DNA of 64,000 bases, taken from positions 248,001 to 312,000 of the forward strand of contig JBMNKH010000003.1 of the NCBI GenBank assembly GCA_050952085.1, written 5' to 3'. The DNA comes from DTU015 sp012837895. GTDB taxonomy: Bacteria > Bacillota > Sulfobacillia > Fermentithermobacillales > Fermentithermobacillaceae. The position numbers and the translations under genes were made by a program. Of the stretch, positions 1-8,068 are shown in pieces; position 1 is the stretch's first letter, and each line of letters opens with the position of its first letter. Under the pieces are notes generated by a model. The model was not told the origin of the DNA. It did no database searches and saw nothing but the letters and a program-made list of their open reading frames with translations.

Positions 1-2
1 TC

Positions 3-491
3 ATAACTTCAATATACCTTGATCCTGAAGTGCTGGATGCCCACAACTGGAAGCTTTACCAGAAGTACAAGAGGATAGAGGAGAACGAGGTAATGTACGA
101 ATCGTACCGCGCAGATGATGCAGAGTGGCTCCTGGTAGCTTACGGCACTGTGGCAAGGATATGCATTTCAGTAATGGAGAAGATGCGCGAGGAAGGATTC
201 AGAGTAGGGCTTATCCGTCCCATAACCCTGTGGCCGTTCCCAAAGACGGCATTTGATGAGGTAGCAGACAGGGCTAAAGGCTTCCTGTGTGTAGAAATGT
301 CAACAGGGCAAATGGTGGAAGACGTAAGACTGGCGGTTGAAGGAAGGGCTCCTGTCTACTTCTATGGTCGGACGGGAGGTGCAGTGCCTTTGCCCAGGAA
401 TATCGAAAAGCGCATGCACCAGGTGATCGCAGGGCGTACTCCTGTAGTTACCGAATGCTTAGACAAGAACCAAGGAGGTGGAGGGAGATGA
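3..491 (+). CDS. 2-oxoacid:ferredoxin oxidoreductase, alpha subunit (C-terminal part, truncated by window edge)
   Basis: The reading frame is open from the left edge, so the gene starts upstream and only about the last 160 residues are visible. The visible part matches the C-terminal domain of the alpha subunit of the VorB/KorA/PorA family, with the LLVAYGTVARI strand, the GLIRPITLWPFP motif and an MSTGQMVEDVR stretch. In these anaerobic enzymes the alpha subunit works with a TPP-binding beta and a gamma subunit to oxidise a 2-oxoacid to acyl-CoA and reduce ferredoxin. Beta and gamma follow directly, with a 4-bp ATGA overlap to beta, so this is an operon. The substrate (2-oxoglutarate, branched-chain 2-oxoacid or pyruvate) cannot be set from this fragment. 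Confidence 0.9.
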   Translation: MTSIYLDPEVLDAHNWKLYQKYKRIEENEVMYESYRADDAEWLLVAYGTVARICISVMEKMREEGFRVGLIRPITLWPFPKTAFDEVADRAKGFLCVEMSTGQMVEDVRLAVEGRAPVYFYGRTGGAVPLPRNIEKRMHQVIAGRTPVVTECLDKNQGGGGR

Positions 492-1231
492 AACCTGTAT
501 ACCTGCGCCCAAAGTCCCTCACCGGTGTAGTCACCCACTACTGCCCTGGTTGCACCCACGGTATAGCTCACAGGCTGGTGGCTGAAATCATCGACGAGCT
601 GCGTATACAGGGTAAGGCCATCGGAGTGGCGTCTGTGGGCTGTTCGGTTTTCGCGTACAACTATTTCGACGTGGATTTCCAGCAAGCGGCCCACGGCCGG
701 GCTCCTGCGGTTGCCACAGGCATCAAGCGCGTCCATCCTGACAGGATCGTCTTCACATACCAGGGTGACGGTGATATGGCTTCTATAGGCGCGGCTGAAA
801 TCGTCCACGCCGCTGCCAGGCGTGAAAACATCACAGTGATATTTATCAATAACGCGATATACGGTATGACCGGCGGGCAGATGGCACCTACAACTCTAGA
901 GGGTCAGGTAACGACCACGTCCCCAATGGGCAGGGACCACAAGAGCCAAGGGTATCCCTTAAGGATGCCAGAGTTGCTGGCTGCAGTTGACGGTGCGTAC
1001 TACATTGCCAGGTGTTCCCTCCACAATGCAGCCCACATTGGACGGGCAAAGAGGGCTATAAAGCAGGCGTTTCAGAACCAAATGGAAGGTAAAGGGTTTT
1101 CTATGGTGGAACTCCTGTCAACATGCCCGACCAACTGGCGCATGAGCCCTGTCAAAGCCATGGAATGGGTAGAAAAGCATATGATTCCGGTGTATCCATT
1201 AGGTGAATTCAAGAGCGGGGAGGGTGAGTGA
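488..1231 (+). CDS. 2-oxoacid:ferredoxin oxidoreductase, beta (TPP-binding) subunit
   Basis: The 247-residue product begins MKPVYLRPKSLTG. The start at 488 is chosen because AAGGAGGTG lies 7 nt upstream and the ATG overlaps the stop of the alpha gene. An in-frame start at 455 lies inside the upstream gene and has no ribosome site. HYCPGCTHG near the N-terminus and the TPP/Mg motif GDGDMASIG followed by FINNAIYGMTGGQ are diagnostic of the beta subunit of VorA/KorB-type enzymes. Cytoplasmic; it forms the active site with the alpha chain and passes electrons to ferredoxin. It is co-transcribed with the genes on both sides. Confidence 0.95.
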   Translation: MKPVYLRPKSLTGVVTHYCPGCTHGIAHRLVAEIIDELRIQGKAIGVASVGCSVFAYNYFDVDFQQAAHGRAPAVATGIKRVHPDRIVFTYQGDGDMASIGAAEIVHAAARRENITVIFINNAIYGMTGGQMAPTTLEGQVTTTSPMGRDHKSQGYPLRMPELLAAVDGAYYIARCSLHNAAHIGRAKRAIKQAFQNQMEGKGFSMVELLSTCPTNWRMSPVKAMEWVEKHMIPVYPLGEFKSGEGE

Positions 1232-1232
1232 C

Positions 1233-1778
1233 GTGAGCCACCAGATTATCATGGCAGGGTTTGGCGGGCAGGGAGTGATGTTGATAGGCACCCTCTTGAC
1301 TTACGCCGGTATGCGCGAGGGCAAGCATGTGTCATGGCTTCCTTCGTACGGCCCTGAAATGCGGGGTGGGACGGCAAACTGCGCTGTATGCATATCTGAC
1401 ACGCCTATAGCTTCGCCGGTGGTCACCGAACCCACGGCAGTGGTCGCGATGAATTTGCCATCCTATGATAAATTCAGTAAGATTTTAGTAGCCGGAGGTT
1501 CACTAATAGTTAACTCAAGCCTGGTAAGGGTCGAGAATATACGAGAAGACATCAAAGCATACCGCATACCCGCCAACGATGAAGCTGTGAACCTGGGCTC
1601 GGAACGGGTAGCTAACATGGTATGCCTTGGGGGTTTGCTGGGTGTTGAGGATATAGTCAGCATTGAGACTGCAATAGAAGCTTTACCCGGAGTTATACAA
1701 GAGAGATACCATCACCTGCTCGACCTAAACGCAAAAGCACTTAGACGCGGATATGAAATGGTGCGGAACATGAAATAA
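1233..1778 (+). CDS. 2-oxoacid:ferredoxin oxidoreductase, gamma subunit
   Basis: The product has 181 residues from the GTG at 1233, with GGAGGG 8 nt upstream. GTG 1224 and GTG 1203 are longer in-frame options. The start GFGGQGVMLIGTLL and the motif SYGPEMRGGTANC are characteristic of the gamma domain (POR/KOR gamma family). It is the third gene of the alpha-beta-gamma operon and lies immediately after beta. The ferredoxin-like delta subunit, if present, would be upstream of the window. It completes the complex that decarboxylates a 2-oxoacid with CoA and ferredoxin. Confidence 0.93.
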   Translation: MSHQIIMAGFGGQGVMLIGTLLTYAGMREGKHVSWLPSYGPEMRGGTANCAVCISDTPIASPVVTEPTAVVAMNLPSYDKFSKILVAGGSLIVNSSLVRVENIREDIKAYRIPANDEAVNLGSERVANMVCLGGLLGVEDIVSIETAIEALPGVIQERYHHLLDLNAKALRRGYEMVRNMK

Positions 1779-1821
1779 CGCTGTTGAGCCGGAATTTGGG
1801 GCTGGAATGTGAGGGGTAATA

Positions 1822-2601
1822 TTGAGTCAAAGAAAAGTAGTCAGCGTAAGTGACGTGGAAAATATTCTGGTATGCCTTCCCGGAGTTCAGAAAGCTCGTG
1901 TGGTAGTAAATGATTGGGGAGCAATAGAGGAAATACATATCCTCACAGGGCTGGACCGGAGTCCGAAGCAGATAGTCAGGGATGTTCAGAGTGCACTAAA
2001 GGCCCAATGGGACATAACTGTAGACCGCCGTAAAGTCTCAGTGGCTCAACTCAAGTCAACCATGTCCCTGACGCCTGGACGCCTGCGTTACGCAGGGCTT
2101 GAGGTCAAGACCGAGACCAGCACAGGAAAAAGTGAAGTTTGCGTTACGCTTGAACGGAGCAATGAAGAACAAAGAGCTGTTTATGTCGGTAAGGCTGAGA
2201 CTGACGGCACTGAAGGCTCCCTCTTGTTTGCAATAGCCCGTGCCACATGTTTAGCTGTGAATCTCACAATCCAGCCTCCTAACGCGTTTTACCCTGATGA
2301 TGTGGCTGTGGTTCAAGTCGGCCCAAGACGCGCAGTGGCGGTACTGGTAACATTAGTTACGCCAAGGAGAAACCATGAAGAGCTTCTGGGAGCAGCCATC
2401 ATCAGGCGCGAGCCCATTGAAGCGTGTGTCCGCGCAACACTTGACGCATTGAACAGGAGGCTTGAAGTGTTGCCGGTACAAGGCACCGTAGAGGAACCCG
2501 GCAGGGATCCAGGCGAGGATGATGGCGAGACAGATGATCCTGAAGATAACCAGGACATTGTAGCAATACCCGGGCCTGAACCTGAGAACGATCTGAAATG
2601 A
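1822..2601 (+). CDS. Conserved hypothetical protein with acidic tail
   Basis: A 259-residue protein from TTG 1822 with GAGGGG just upstream. I do not recognise the family with certainty. Residues 1-75 (VENILVCLPGVQKARVVV ...) look like a small alpha/beta domain similar in style to ring-building or ACT-like folds, where a 'GV-ARV' strand follows a helix. Residues 95-215 form a second domain ending RATLDALNRRLEVL, and the last 40 residues are strongly acidic (DPGEDDGETDDPEDN). There is no signal peptide or clear membrane segment. It sits 43 bp after the oxidoreductase operon and 73 bp before spoIIM. A sporulation role is possible only by neighbourhood. Confidence 0.75.
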   Translation: MSQRKVVSVSDVENILVCLPGVQKARVVVNDWGAIEEIHILTGLDRSPKQIVRDVQSALKAQWDITVDRRKVSVAQLKSTMSLTPGRLRYAGLEVKTETSTGKSEVCVTLERSNEEQRAVYVGKAETDGTEGSLLFAIARATCLAVNLTIQPPNAFYPDDVAVVQVGPRRAVAVLVTLVTPRRNHEELLGAAIIRREPIEACVRATLDALNRRLEVLPVQGTVEEPGRDPGEDDGETDDPEDNQDIVAIPGPEPENDLK

Positions 2602-2611
2602 CCGGGTTGTA

Positions 2612-2641
2612 GAATATCTTGATGGCCCTGCCTCATAGGTT
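2612..2641 (+). promoter_or_regulatory. Candidate SigE-type promoter upstream of spoIIM
   Basis: GAATATC (2612-2618), a 15-bp spacer, and CATAGGTT (2634-2641) resemble the SigE consensus (kmATATT, 14-15 bp, CATACAmT). The first four bases of the -10 match and the rest match partly. spoIIM is SigE-dependent in Bacillus subtilis, which makes the placement sensible. Weak by sequence alone. Confidence 0.35.
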
Positions 2642-2674
2642 GTTATGTGGATAATACACACCGGAGGCAGGGTC

Positions 2675-3271
2675 ATGAAAACACGCACCGTTGCATCTCC
2701 CGTTGTATTTTGCTCACTGCTATTGGTATCAGGAATTATCATGGGCATCCTAGGGTTGAGGGTGCTTTCGCCTGATGAAAAAGCCGAGCTCGCGTCTTAC
2801 CTGGAAGTGTTCATGAGAGGCCTTTCCAATCCCGGCCTGGAGCCGCCTGTAATCTTGCGGTTGTCCCTTGCCCACAGTCTCAAGTCCGTAGCATTGTTGT
2901 GGGCGTTCGGGCTTGCGGTTATCGGTGCGCCTCTAACATGTATTATGCTGTTTGTCAGGGGTTTTGCCTTAGGCTTCAGCGCGGCGTTTGTGATCAAGCA
3001 AGTGCCTGCAGGAGGCTTCCTGGTATTTGCTTCAGGCATGCTTCCCCATAACCTTATCGCCCTTCCTGCGCTGGTACTCCTGTCATCTGCCTCACTGTCG
3101 TTTTCAGTGAAATTGTTCAGGGAGCGCCCATGGGTTCATGGAGGGTTGCTCAAACTAAGCACTGGGTATACCCTGAGGTTTGCACTTATGTCCCTGTTGC
3201 TCCTGGCCTCCTCGCTGGTGGAAGCATATCTGACTCCCTTGCTCTTGAGAAAGGCTGCAGGTTATCTTTGA
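2675..3271 (+). CDS. spoIIM: Stage II sporulation protein M
   Basis: A polytopic membrane protein of 198 residues. ATG 2675 is preferred over the upstream in-frame ATG 2645 because GGAGG lies 7 nt before it. It has an N-terminal membrane segment, a soluble segment, and four further hydrophobic segments, with the SpoIIM/DUF95 hallmark region FVRGFALGFSAAFVIKQ followed by LPHNLIALPA. In B. subtilis SpoIIM scaffolds SpoIID and SpoIIP at the septum for peptidoglycan remodelling during engulfment. spoIIP is also in this window (37287). Slightly shorter than the Bacillus protein (about 214 aa). Confidence 0.93.
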   Translation: MKTRTVASPVVFCSLLLVSGIIMGILGLRVLSPDEKAELASYLEVFMRGLSNPGLEPPVILRLSLAHSLKSVALLWAFGLAVIGAPLTCIMLFVRGFALGFSAAFVIKQVPAGGFLVFASGMLPHNLIALPALVLLSSASLSFSVKLFRERPWVHGGLLKLSTGYTLRFALMSLLLLASSLVEAYLTPLLLRKAAGYL

Positions 3272-3422
3272 CAAGGTCCGTTACCTCCGAATAGTCTACG
3301 CTTTACTGACATAAGTCTTTAGTGGAAAGCTATTCTCCAAGTAGGATATTTCACCTGTTGAAGGGAAACCTAGAAGAAATTGAGGATATAATTGGCCAAG
3401 GGCTTAGGGGGGAGGAATGTTA

Positions 3423-4310
3423 ATGGAAAGCCTCATTCAGGAATTCATTGAGTATTTGGGACACGAAAAAGGCTTGGCGACTAACACCTTGGAATCGTAC
3501 GGGAGAGACCTGAGGCAGTATTGTGGCTTTCTGTCTGAAGATACCTCACAAACGCCAGAGACAGCTTCCCAAGCTACAATCGTAGCTTATCTCATGATGC
3601 TTAGGAAACAAGGGAAAGCGACTGCTACAATTGCCAGGCGCCTTGCAGCGCTTAAGGCATTTTATCAATTCATGTTGAAGGAAAATTACGTGACCAAGGA
3701 TCCAACAGATGATTTGTCATCTCCCAAACTGGAACGCAAACTTCCCAGAGTACTCACGGTCGATGAAGTTGAGAAATTGTTGAACCAGCCTGACACTTCT
3801 ACCCCGGCAGGGATAAGGGATAAGGCAATGCTTGAAGTGCTGTATGCAACAGGTATCCGTGTGTCTGAACTGGTAAGCCTCAACCTTGATGACATCGAGC
3901 TTGATGAGGGTTTTGTGCGCTGTATCGGGAAGGGTTCCAAGGAACGGGTAGTGCCTATGGGAGAGATCGCAATCAATGCTCTAAGATCGTACCTTTCCAA
4001 AGGGAGGCCGAAACTGGTATCCAATCCCGGTGAAAACGCGCTGTTCCTGAATCATCATGGTAGAAGGCTCACCAGGCAGGGTTTCTGGAAAATCGTGAAG
4101 AAGTACGCAGCCCAGCTCGGTATCAGGAAAGAAATTACCCCCCACACGCTGAGGCATTCATTTGCCACCCACTTGCTGGAGAACGGGGCGGATATCAGGG
4201 CTGTCCAGGAGATGCTTGGCCATGCCGATATTTCAACTACCCAGATTTACACCCATGTAACCAAGGACCGGCTCAAAGACGTATATGCCAGGAGCCATCC
4301 AAGAGCATAA
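3423..4310 (+). CDS. xerD: Tyrosine recombinase XerD
   Basis: A 295-residue tyrosine recombinase. ATG 3423 has GGAGG 7 nt upstream; ATG 3417 would be too close. The N-terminal SAM-like core-binding domain (residues 1-90) is followed by the catalytic domain with Arg in ATGIRVSELVSL, Lys in GKGSKERVVPMG, HxxR in HTLRHSFATHLL, His in LGHADISTTQIY and the nucleophile Tyr in that same motif. XerD with XerC resolves chromosome dimers at dif. Its position between spoIIM and dacF-spoIIA is the usual one in spore formers. An N-terminal GLATNTLESY motif also fits XerD. Confidence 0.93.
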   Translation: MESLIQEFIEYLGHEKGLATNTLESYGRDLRQYCGFLSEDTSQTPETASQATIVAYLMMLRKQGKATATIARRLAALKAFYQFMLKENYVTKDPTDDLSSPKLERKLPRVLTVDEVEKLLNQPDTSTPAGIRDKAMLEVLYATGIRVSELVSLNLDDIELDEGFVRCIGKGSKERVVPMGEIAINALRSYLSKGRPKLVSNPGENALFLNHHGRRLTRQGFWKIVKKYAAQLGIRKEITPHTLRHSFATHLLENGADIRAVQEMLGHADISTTQIYTHVTKDRLKDVYARSHPRA

Positions 4311-4381
4311 CCGGCGTTCATAACCTTCCGCTTAAGCAGGTATCCTAAGGAACAGGATATCACTATTCAGGAGGGATTTAC

Positions 4382-5611
4382 GTGACGCCGGACAAAAGTG
4401 TACCTTGGACTAAGGTATTATCCCTGTTCCTGGTTTTCTCGCTTTTCTGCTCTACGACTCCTCTAGTACATGCAGCCGGGCAAGCCGGTCCCCCTTTGAC
4501 CGCCCAGTCGGTTTCCGGTTCTCAACCGGGTGCCGGCCTCAGCGGGGTGTCGCCTCCCAGGGTAGATTCCCCTTCTTGTGTGGTCATGGATGCTACTTCA
4601 GGCACAGTGCTGTATGAAAAGGACGCCCATAGCAAACGGGCTCCTGCAAGCATGACCAAGATAATGACCATGGTGGTAGCCCTGGAAGATGTGAATGCCG
4701 GGGTAGTGAGCTTGCTTGACGAAGCTGTAGCATCGGAAAACGCCTGGGAAATGGGAGGCACTGAAGTCTGGGCTGAGCCAGGCGAATCCATGCCCCTTGA
4801 TGAATGGCTAAAGGCGGTGGCTGTAGGTTCTGCAAATGATGGGGCCGTGATAGTGGCAGAATTCATCTCCGGTACTGAAGAAAGTTTTGTGGAGCGGATG
4901 AATGCAAGAGCCAAGGAATTGGGTATGTCCAATACGAATTTCAAGAACCCTCATGGGCTTGACGAAGAAGGGCATTACACAACAGCCATGGATATGGCCG
5001 TCCTGTCTAGGCATGCAGTCCACGTACCACACCTGCTGGATTACACCAAGATATATCAAACCCCGTTCAGGGGCGGCAAGAATGAACTTACCAACTTTAA
5101 TAAGCTGGTGTACCTGTATGAAGGGGCAGACGGGCTCAAGACCGGAATGACCAGCCAGTCGGGATATTGCCTGGCAGCCACCGCCCAGCGGGGAGATTCC
5201 AGGTTTATTGTTGTGGTGATGGGCGCCGAAACTCCGGACCAGCGGCTAAATGACTCGTGGAGGCTCTTGGATTGGTGTTTCGCCAACTTCAAGACTGTTC
5301 GCGTCGTGGGCACACAGCCGGTTTGCCAGGCAAGGGTGTACAAAGGCAAGAGCGATGTGGTTGATGTGGTTACTCCCGAACCTTATGCTGTCACAGTGCT
5401 CAAACACCAGCCTGGCGAGGTCAAGCGGATCATCAACCTTGAGAAGGTGACAGCTCCTGTGAACGAAGGAGAGGCCATCGGTGAAATGGTAATCGAAATC
5501 GACGGAGAGATAGTTGCCAATCTGCCTCTGGTTGCAAGGACCGGGGTTGCGCGGGCGGGTTTCTTGGACTATATCAGGAAGTATCTCAGGTCATTCATGA
5601 TTGGAAGATAA
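4382..5611 (+). CDS. dacF: D-alanyl-D-alanine carboxypeptidase (penicillin-binding protein 5/DacF type)
   Basis: The 409-residue secreted low-molecular-weight PBP starts at GTG 4382 after CAGGAGGG. The signal peptide covers about residues 1-32. The catalytic triad motifs are all present: SxxK as SMTK (Ser90), SxN as SAND, and KTG in GLKTGMT. After residue 290 comes a PBP5-like beta domain and a C-terminal amphipathic segment ending SFMIGR, probably a membrane anchor. It trims D-Ala from peptidoglycan stem peptides and reduces crosslinking. In spore formers this gene is commonly the first of the spoIIA locus, exactly as here, which supports DacF. Confidence 0.93.
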   Translation: MTPDKSVPWTKVLSLFLVFSLFCSTTPLVHAAGQAGPPLTAQSVSGSQPGAGLSGVSPPRVDSPSCVVMDATSGTVLYEKDAHSKRAPASMTKIMTMVVALEDVNAGVVSLLDEAVASENAWEMGGTEVWAEPGESMPLDEWLKAVAVGSANDGAVIVAEFISGTEESFVERMNARAKELGMSNTNFKNPHGLDEEGHYTTAMDMAVLSRHAVHVPHLLDYTKIYQTPFRGGKNELTNFNKLVYLYEGADGLKTGMTSQSGYCLAATAQRGDSRFIVVVMGAETPDQRLNDSWRLLDWCFANFKTVRVVGTQPVCQARVYKGKSDVVDVVTPEPYAVTVLKHQPGEVKRIINLEKVTAPVNEGEAIGEMVIEIDGEIVANLPLVARTGVARAGFLDYIRKYLRSFMIGR

Positions 5612-5617
5612 GACAAA

Positions 5618-5644
5618 AAAGGAATTGCCCTCGGGTTGTCGAAT
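5618..5644 (+). promoter_or_regulatory. SigH-type promoter for the spoIIA operon
   Basis: The sequence AAAGGAATT (5618-5626), an 11-bp spacer and GTCGAAT (5638-5644) matches the published SigH consensus (RnAGGAwWW, N11-12, RnnGAAT) at every defined position. It lies between the dacF stop and spoIIAA. The spoIIA operon is SigH-dependent in B. subtilis. The predicted transcript starts near 5652 and gives a leader of about 30 nt. Confidence 0.8.
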
Positions 5645-5681
5645 ATGCTAAGGAAAATTTTAGCAAGGGCGGTGCGAGGGC

Positions 5682-6062
5682 ATGCAAATCGAATTCCGCA
5701 TGGCACCCTTATTCGCCATAGCAAGGGTATCAGGTGAACTTGACCTATCCTCCGCTGCGAAATTCCGTAGCCTTATCGACCAGGAACTGAGGAAGTCCGG
5801 AGTGCCCAATGTGGTAGTGAACCTCAAGAACCTTTCCTTCATTGATTCCACAGGGTTAGGTGTACTCCTTGGCCGCCACAAGGCTGTGAAGTCGTGGGGC
5901 GGCAAATTCATTCTCACGGATGTACCTCCGAAGATAATGTCCATGCTGGAAATGGCAGGCCTGATGCGTGTGCTGGAAACGACAAGGACTGAACAAGACG
6001 CAATCAGATTGATTGAAGCTTGCGGGTACGTCAGCCAGGAGGAGGCAAGCACTAATGAGTAA
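5682..6062 (+). CDS. spoIIAA: Anti-sigma F factor antagonist SpoIIAA
   Basis: A 126-residue STAS-domain protein. The phosphorylated serine is in FIDSTGLGVLLGRH (Ser56 here, Ser58 in B. subtilis). Unphosphorylated SpoIIAA displaces SigF from SpoIIAB in the forespore; SpoIIAB inactivates it by phosphorylation. The C-terminus overlaps the spoIIAB start by 8 bp. A few extra C-terminal residues (QEEASTNE) extend beyond the usual family end. Confidence 0.96.
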   Translation: MQIEFRMAPLFAIARVSGELDLSSAAKFRSLIDQELRKSGVPNVVVNLKNLSFIDSTGLGVLLGRHKAVKSWGGKFILTDVPPKIMSMLEMAGLMRVLETTRTEQDAIRLIEACGYVSQEEASTNE

Positions 6063-6480
6063 CCACTTGCCATTGAGTAACCACATGTTTATCCGGTTTC
6101 CCAATGTATCATCCAATGTTTCTGTGGCACGCGTAGCGGCTGCGACCTTTGCGTCCTTCCGGGAGTTTTCCATATCCGACATTGAGGAGATTAAGGTAGC
6201 CGTTTCCGAGGCAGTGTCCAACGCGGTGCTCCACGCCTACCAGGATTCCCAGGGGATCATTGAGGTTACCATGGAGAATCTTGGCGAAGGTATCCAAATA
6301 ACAGTCAGAGACTACGGCAAAGGGATTGAAGACGTAGCTAAGGCAAGACAGCCCGGGTTCACCACCATGCCCGAGCATATGGGTTTGGGATTCACCTTCA
6401 TGGAATCTTTCATGGATGAATTGCATGTTGAGTCACAAGCTGGTAGCGGTACCACGGTAAGGATGGTCAAGAAGGCATGA
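6055..6480 (+). CDS. spoIIAB: Anti-sigma F factor / serine kinase SpoIIAB
   Basis: A 141-residue GHKL-type protein kinase. ATG 6055 is chosen because GGAGGAGG ends 9 nt upstream. The ATP fold is complete: N box EAVSNAVLHAY, G1 box RDYGKGI, and G2-like region MGLGFTFMESFMDE. SpoIIAB binds and holds SigF in the predivisional cell and mother cell, and phosphorylates SpoIIAA. The final base-pairs overlap the sigF start (ATGA). The N-terminus carries about nine extra residues before the conserved FIRFPNVSSN. Confidence 0.96.
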   Translation: MSNHLPLSNHMFIRFPNVSSNVSVARVAAATFASFREFSISDIEEIKVAVSEAVSNAVLHAYQDSQGIIEVTMENLGEGIQITVRDYGKGIEDVAKARQPGFTTMPEHMGLGFTFMESFMDELHVESQAGSGTTVRMVKKA

Positions 6481-7190
6481 CGATTGACATGGATCTCTTT
6501 GAAAGGGCCAGAAAAGGAGATCCGGAAGCCAGGGAACAGGTTTTCAGGGCCAACACAGGCCTTGTTGGGGCTTGCATACGGAGGTATGCCGGTTTGATAG
6601 AAAAAGAAGACCTGTTTCAAATCGGTGCAATAGGACTTCTCAAGGCTATAGACAGGTTTGATCCCAAGTTCGGCACAGCCTTTTCCACCTATGCAGTCCC
6701 GCTAATCCTGGGTGAGATCAGGAGATATCTCCGGGATGACGGGGCAGTTAAGGTAAGCAGGCGCTTGAGGGAATTATCCCTGGCGGCAAGGCGCCTGTCA
6801 TCGAGAAAGAAGGCTGAGACAGGGAAGGAGCCTTCAATGGAAGAACTGGCCCGTGAATTAGAGGTGGAAGTGGACCTTCTTTGTCAGGCCTTGGAAGCCA
6901 CCCAACAGCTGGCCTATCTTGAAGATACACCGGTTGCAACTCAGGCAGAATCTGCTCCCGTCGGAGTCGCCAGGGCTGCAAGTGGGCAACAATTTCTCGA
7001 ATCAGTCGACTTGAGAGATGCGGTTTCGGGACTTGATGATACAATGAGAGCTATCATCGAAGCCCGCTTCTTTCAGGGAAAAACCCAGCATGAAATCGCA
7101 AGCGAGCTAAACCTCTCCCAGGCTCATGTTTCCAGGCTGGAAAAAAGAGCTTTACTCCTCTTAAGGCAGGCCCTCCAGGCTGAACCGTAG
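6477..7190 (+). CDS. sigF: RNA polymerase sigma factor SigF (SpoIIAC)
   Basis: A sigma-70 family protein of 237 residues. ATG 6477 overlaps the spoIIAB stop (ATGA). Region 2 (EDLFQIGAIGLLKAIDRF and FSTYAVPLILGEIRRYLRD), region 3 (VSRRLRELSL) and region 4 (GKTQHEIASELNLSQAHVSR) are all intact. SigF directs the first forespore-specific transcription and is the target of SpoIIAB. It is the last gene of the spoIIA operon. No ordinary hairpin terminator follows; an 11-bp tandem array starts at its stop codon. Confidence 0.96.
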   Translation: MTIDMDLFERARKGDPEAREQVFRANTGLVGACIRRYAGLIEKEDLFQIGAIGLLKAIDRFDPKFGTAFSTYAVPLILGEIRRYLRDDGAVKVSRRLRELSLAARRLSSRKKAETGKEPSMEELARELEVEVDLLCQALEATQQLAYLEDTPVATQAESAPVGVARAASGQQFLESVDLRDAVSGLDDTMRAIIEARFFQGKTQHEIASELNLSQAHVSRLEKRALLLLRQALQAEP

Positions 7191-7333
7191 CTAAGTCGTA
7201 CTTGAGATATAGCAGACCTTTAGGTGAGCTACAGGTAGCTACAGGTGACCTAATGATGAGCTGTATATGAGCTATCCCTGAGTAGTGTCTGAGCCATCTC
7301 TGAACTATCTATGAGCTATAGCTAAGCCGTAAC
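7181..7333 (+). repeat. 11-bp degenerate tandem array (14 units) starting at the sigF stop codon
   Basis: Fourteen consecutive units fit the consensus TGAGCTATCTC with an exact 11-bp period, apart from one 10-bp unit at 7236. The first unit (7181-7191) contains the sigF stop codon TAG. Units differ at several positions but keep TGA/TAA near the start. Because 11 is not a multiple of 3, stops fall in all three frames. No hairpin or protein coding is evident. Confidence 0.9.
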
Positions 7334-7415
7334 GGTTCTTTTTCAAAACTACAGGCAATACTACACCTAGAGGGACAGAACCCCCTATTACCCGTGTTGA
7401 AAGGAGTTTCTAAAC

Positions 7416-7622
7416 ATGCCTGTAGTTAGGGTATTGGAAATCGTAGGCGAGTCCAGTGAAAGCTGGGCAGATGCCGTAAGCAACGGCGTGAGGGAGGTTG
7501 CTGCCAGAATACCTGCCATCTCAGGAGTAGAAGTGCTCAACTTGACTGCCAATGTCCGGAACGGTGAGATTGTGGAGTACAAAGCTAACCTAAAAGTGGC
7601 ATATTTGGATGAGGGTTCATGA
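7416..7622 (+). CDS. Dodecin family flavin-binding protein
   Basis: A 68-residue protein with the dodecin fold signature: VVRVLEIVGESSESWADAV at the start, a central helix, ISGVEVLNLTANVRNGEIVEYKANLKVAY at the end. Dodecins form hollow dodecamers that store riboflavin, FMN or FAD. A good AAAGGAG ribosome site precedes ATG 7416. The stop overlaps the spoVAC start (ATGA), so it is translationally coupled to the spore dipicolinate-uptake genes. That suggests forespore expression, which is inference from position only. Confidence 0.92.
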   Translation: MPVVRVLEIVGESSESWADAVSNGVREVAARIPAISGVEVLNLTANVRNGEIVEYKANLKVAYLDEGS

Positions 7623-8068
7623 CCAAGGCTAATATCCGCGAACAGGAAGCTTATTCGGCTTTCCTGGAAGACTTCCGCCCAAAGCGCCCCACATTACGCA
7701 ATATTGTAGTGGCCTTTCTTACAGGAGGCCTGATATGTACAGCGGGGCAGGGTGTGCTTTCATACATATTGTCCAGGGGCATGCCTGAAAAACAAGCTTA
7801 TGTGTTGACATCTTCCATAATGGTGTTTGCAGGAGCCTTTCTCACAGGGCTTGGTGTCTACGACAAACTGGGCAGTTTTGCCGGAATGGGGGCAGCGCTA
7901 CCTATCACAGGTTTTGCCAATTCGGTTGTGTCGCCTGCCATGGAGTACAAGCATGAAGGGTTTGTGCTAGGGGTGGGCGCAAGGATGTTTCAGGTGGCCG
8001 GGCCTGTGATAGTGTATGCCACGTTGACCGCTACCATTGTATCAATCATCAAACTCTACGTCTTCTAA
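7619..8068 (+). CDS. spoVAC: Stage V sporulation protein AC
   Basis: A 149-residue membrane protein with about four transmembrane segments and the SpoVAC/SpoVAE family motif VVAFLTGGLICTAGQG. The short loop after TGLGVYDKLGSFAGMGAALPITGFANSV is also typical. SpoVAC is a forespore inner-membrane channel component used for Ca-dipicolinate movement in sporulation and germination. ATG 7619 overlaps the dodecin stop. The neighbours spoVAD and spoVAE follow, giving the minimal C-D-E set found in Clostridia. Confidence 0.95.
   Translation: MTKANIREQEAYSAFLEDFRPKRPTLRNIVVAFLTGGLICTAGQGVLSYILSRGMPEKQAYVLTSSIMVFAGAFLTGLGVYDKLGSFAGMGAALPITGFANSVVSPAMEYKHEGFVLGVGARMFQVAGPVIVYATLTATIVSIIKLYVF

Noticed and set aside
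362..808. Minus-strand reading frame opposite the oxidoreductase alpha and beta genes
   Set aside because: It is a shadow of the real plus-strand genes, with no ribosome site and no recognisable domain.
7181..7333. CRISPR-like array after sigF
   Set aside because: Units are 11 bp, contiguous, and lack spacers. The arrays at 9146, 12899 and others are likewise not CRISPR.
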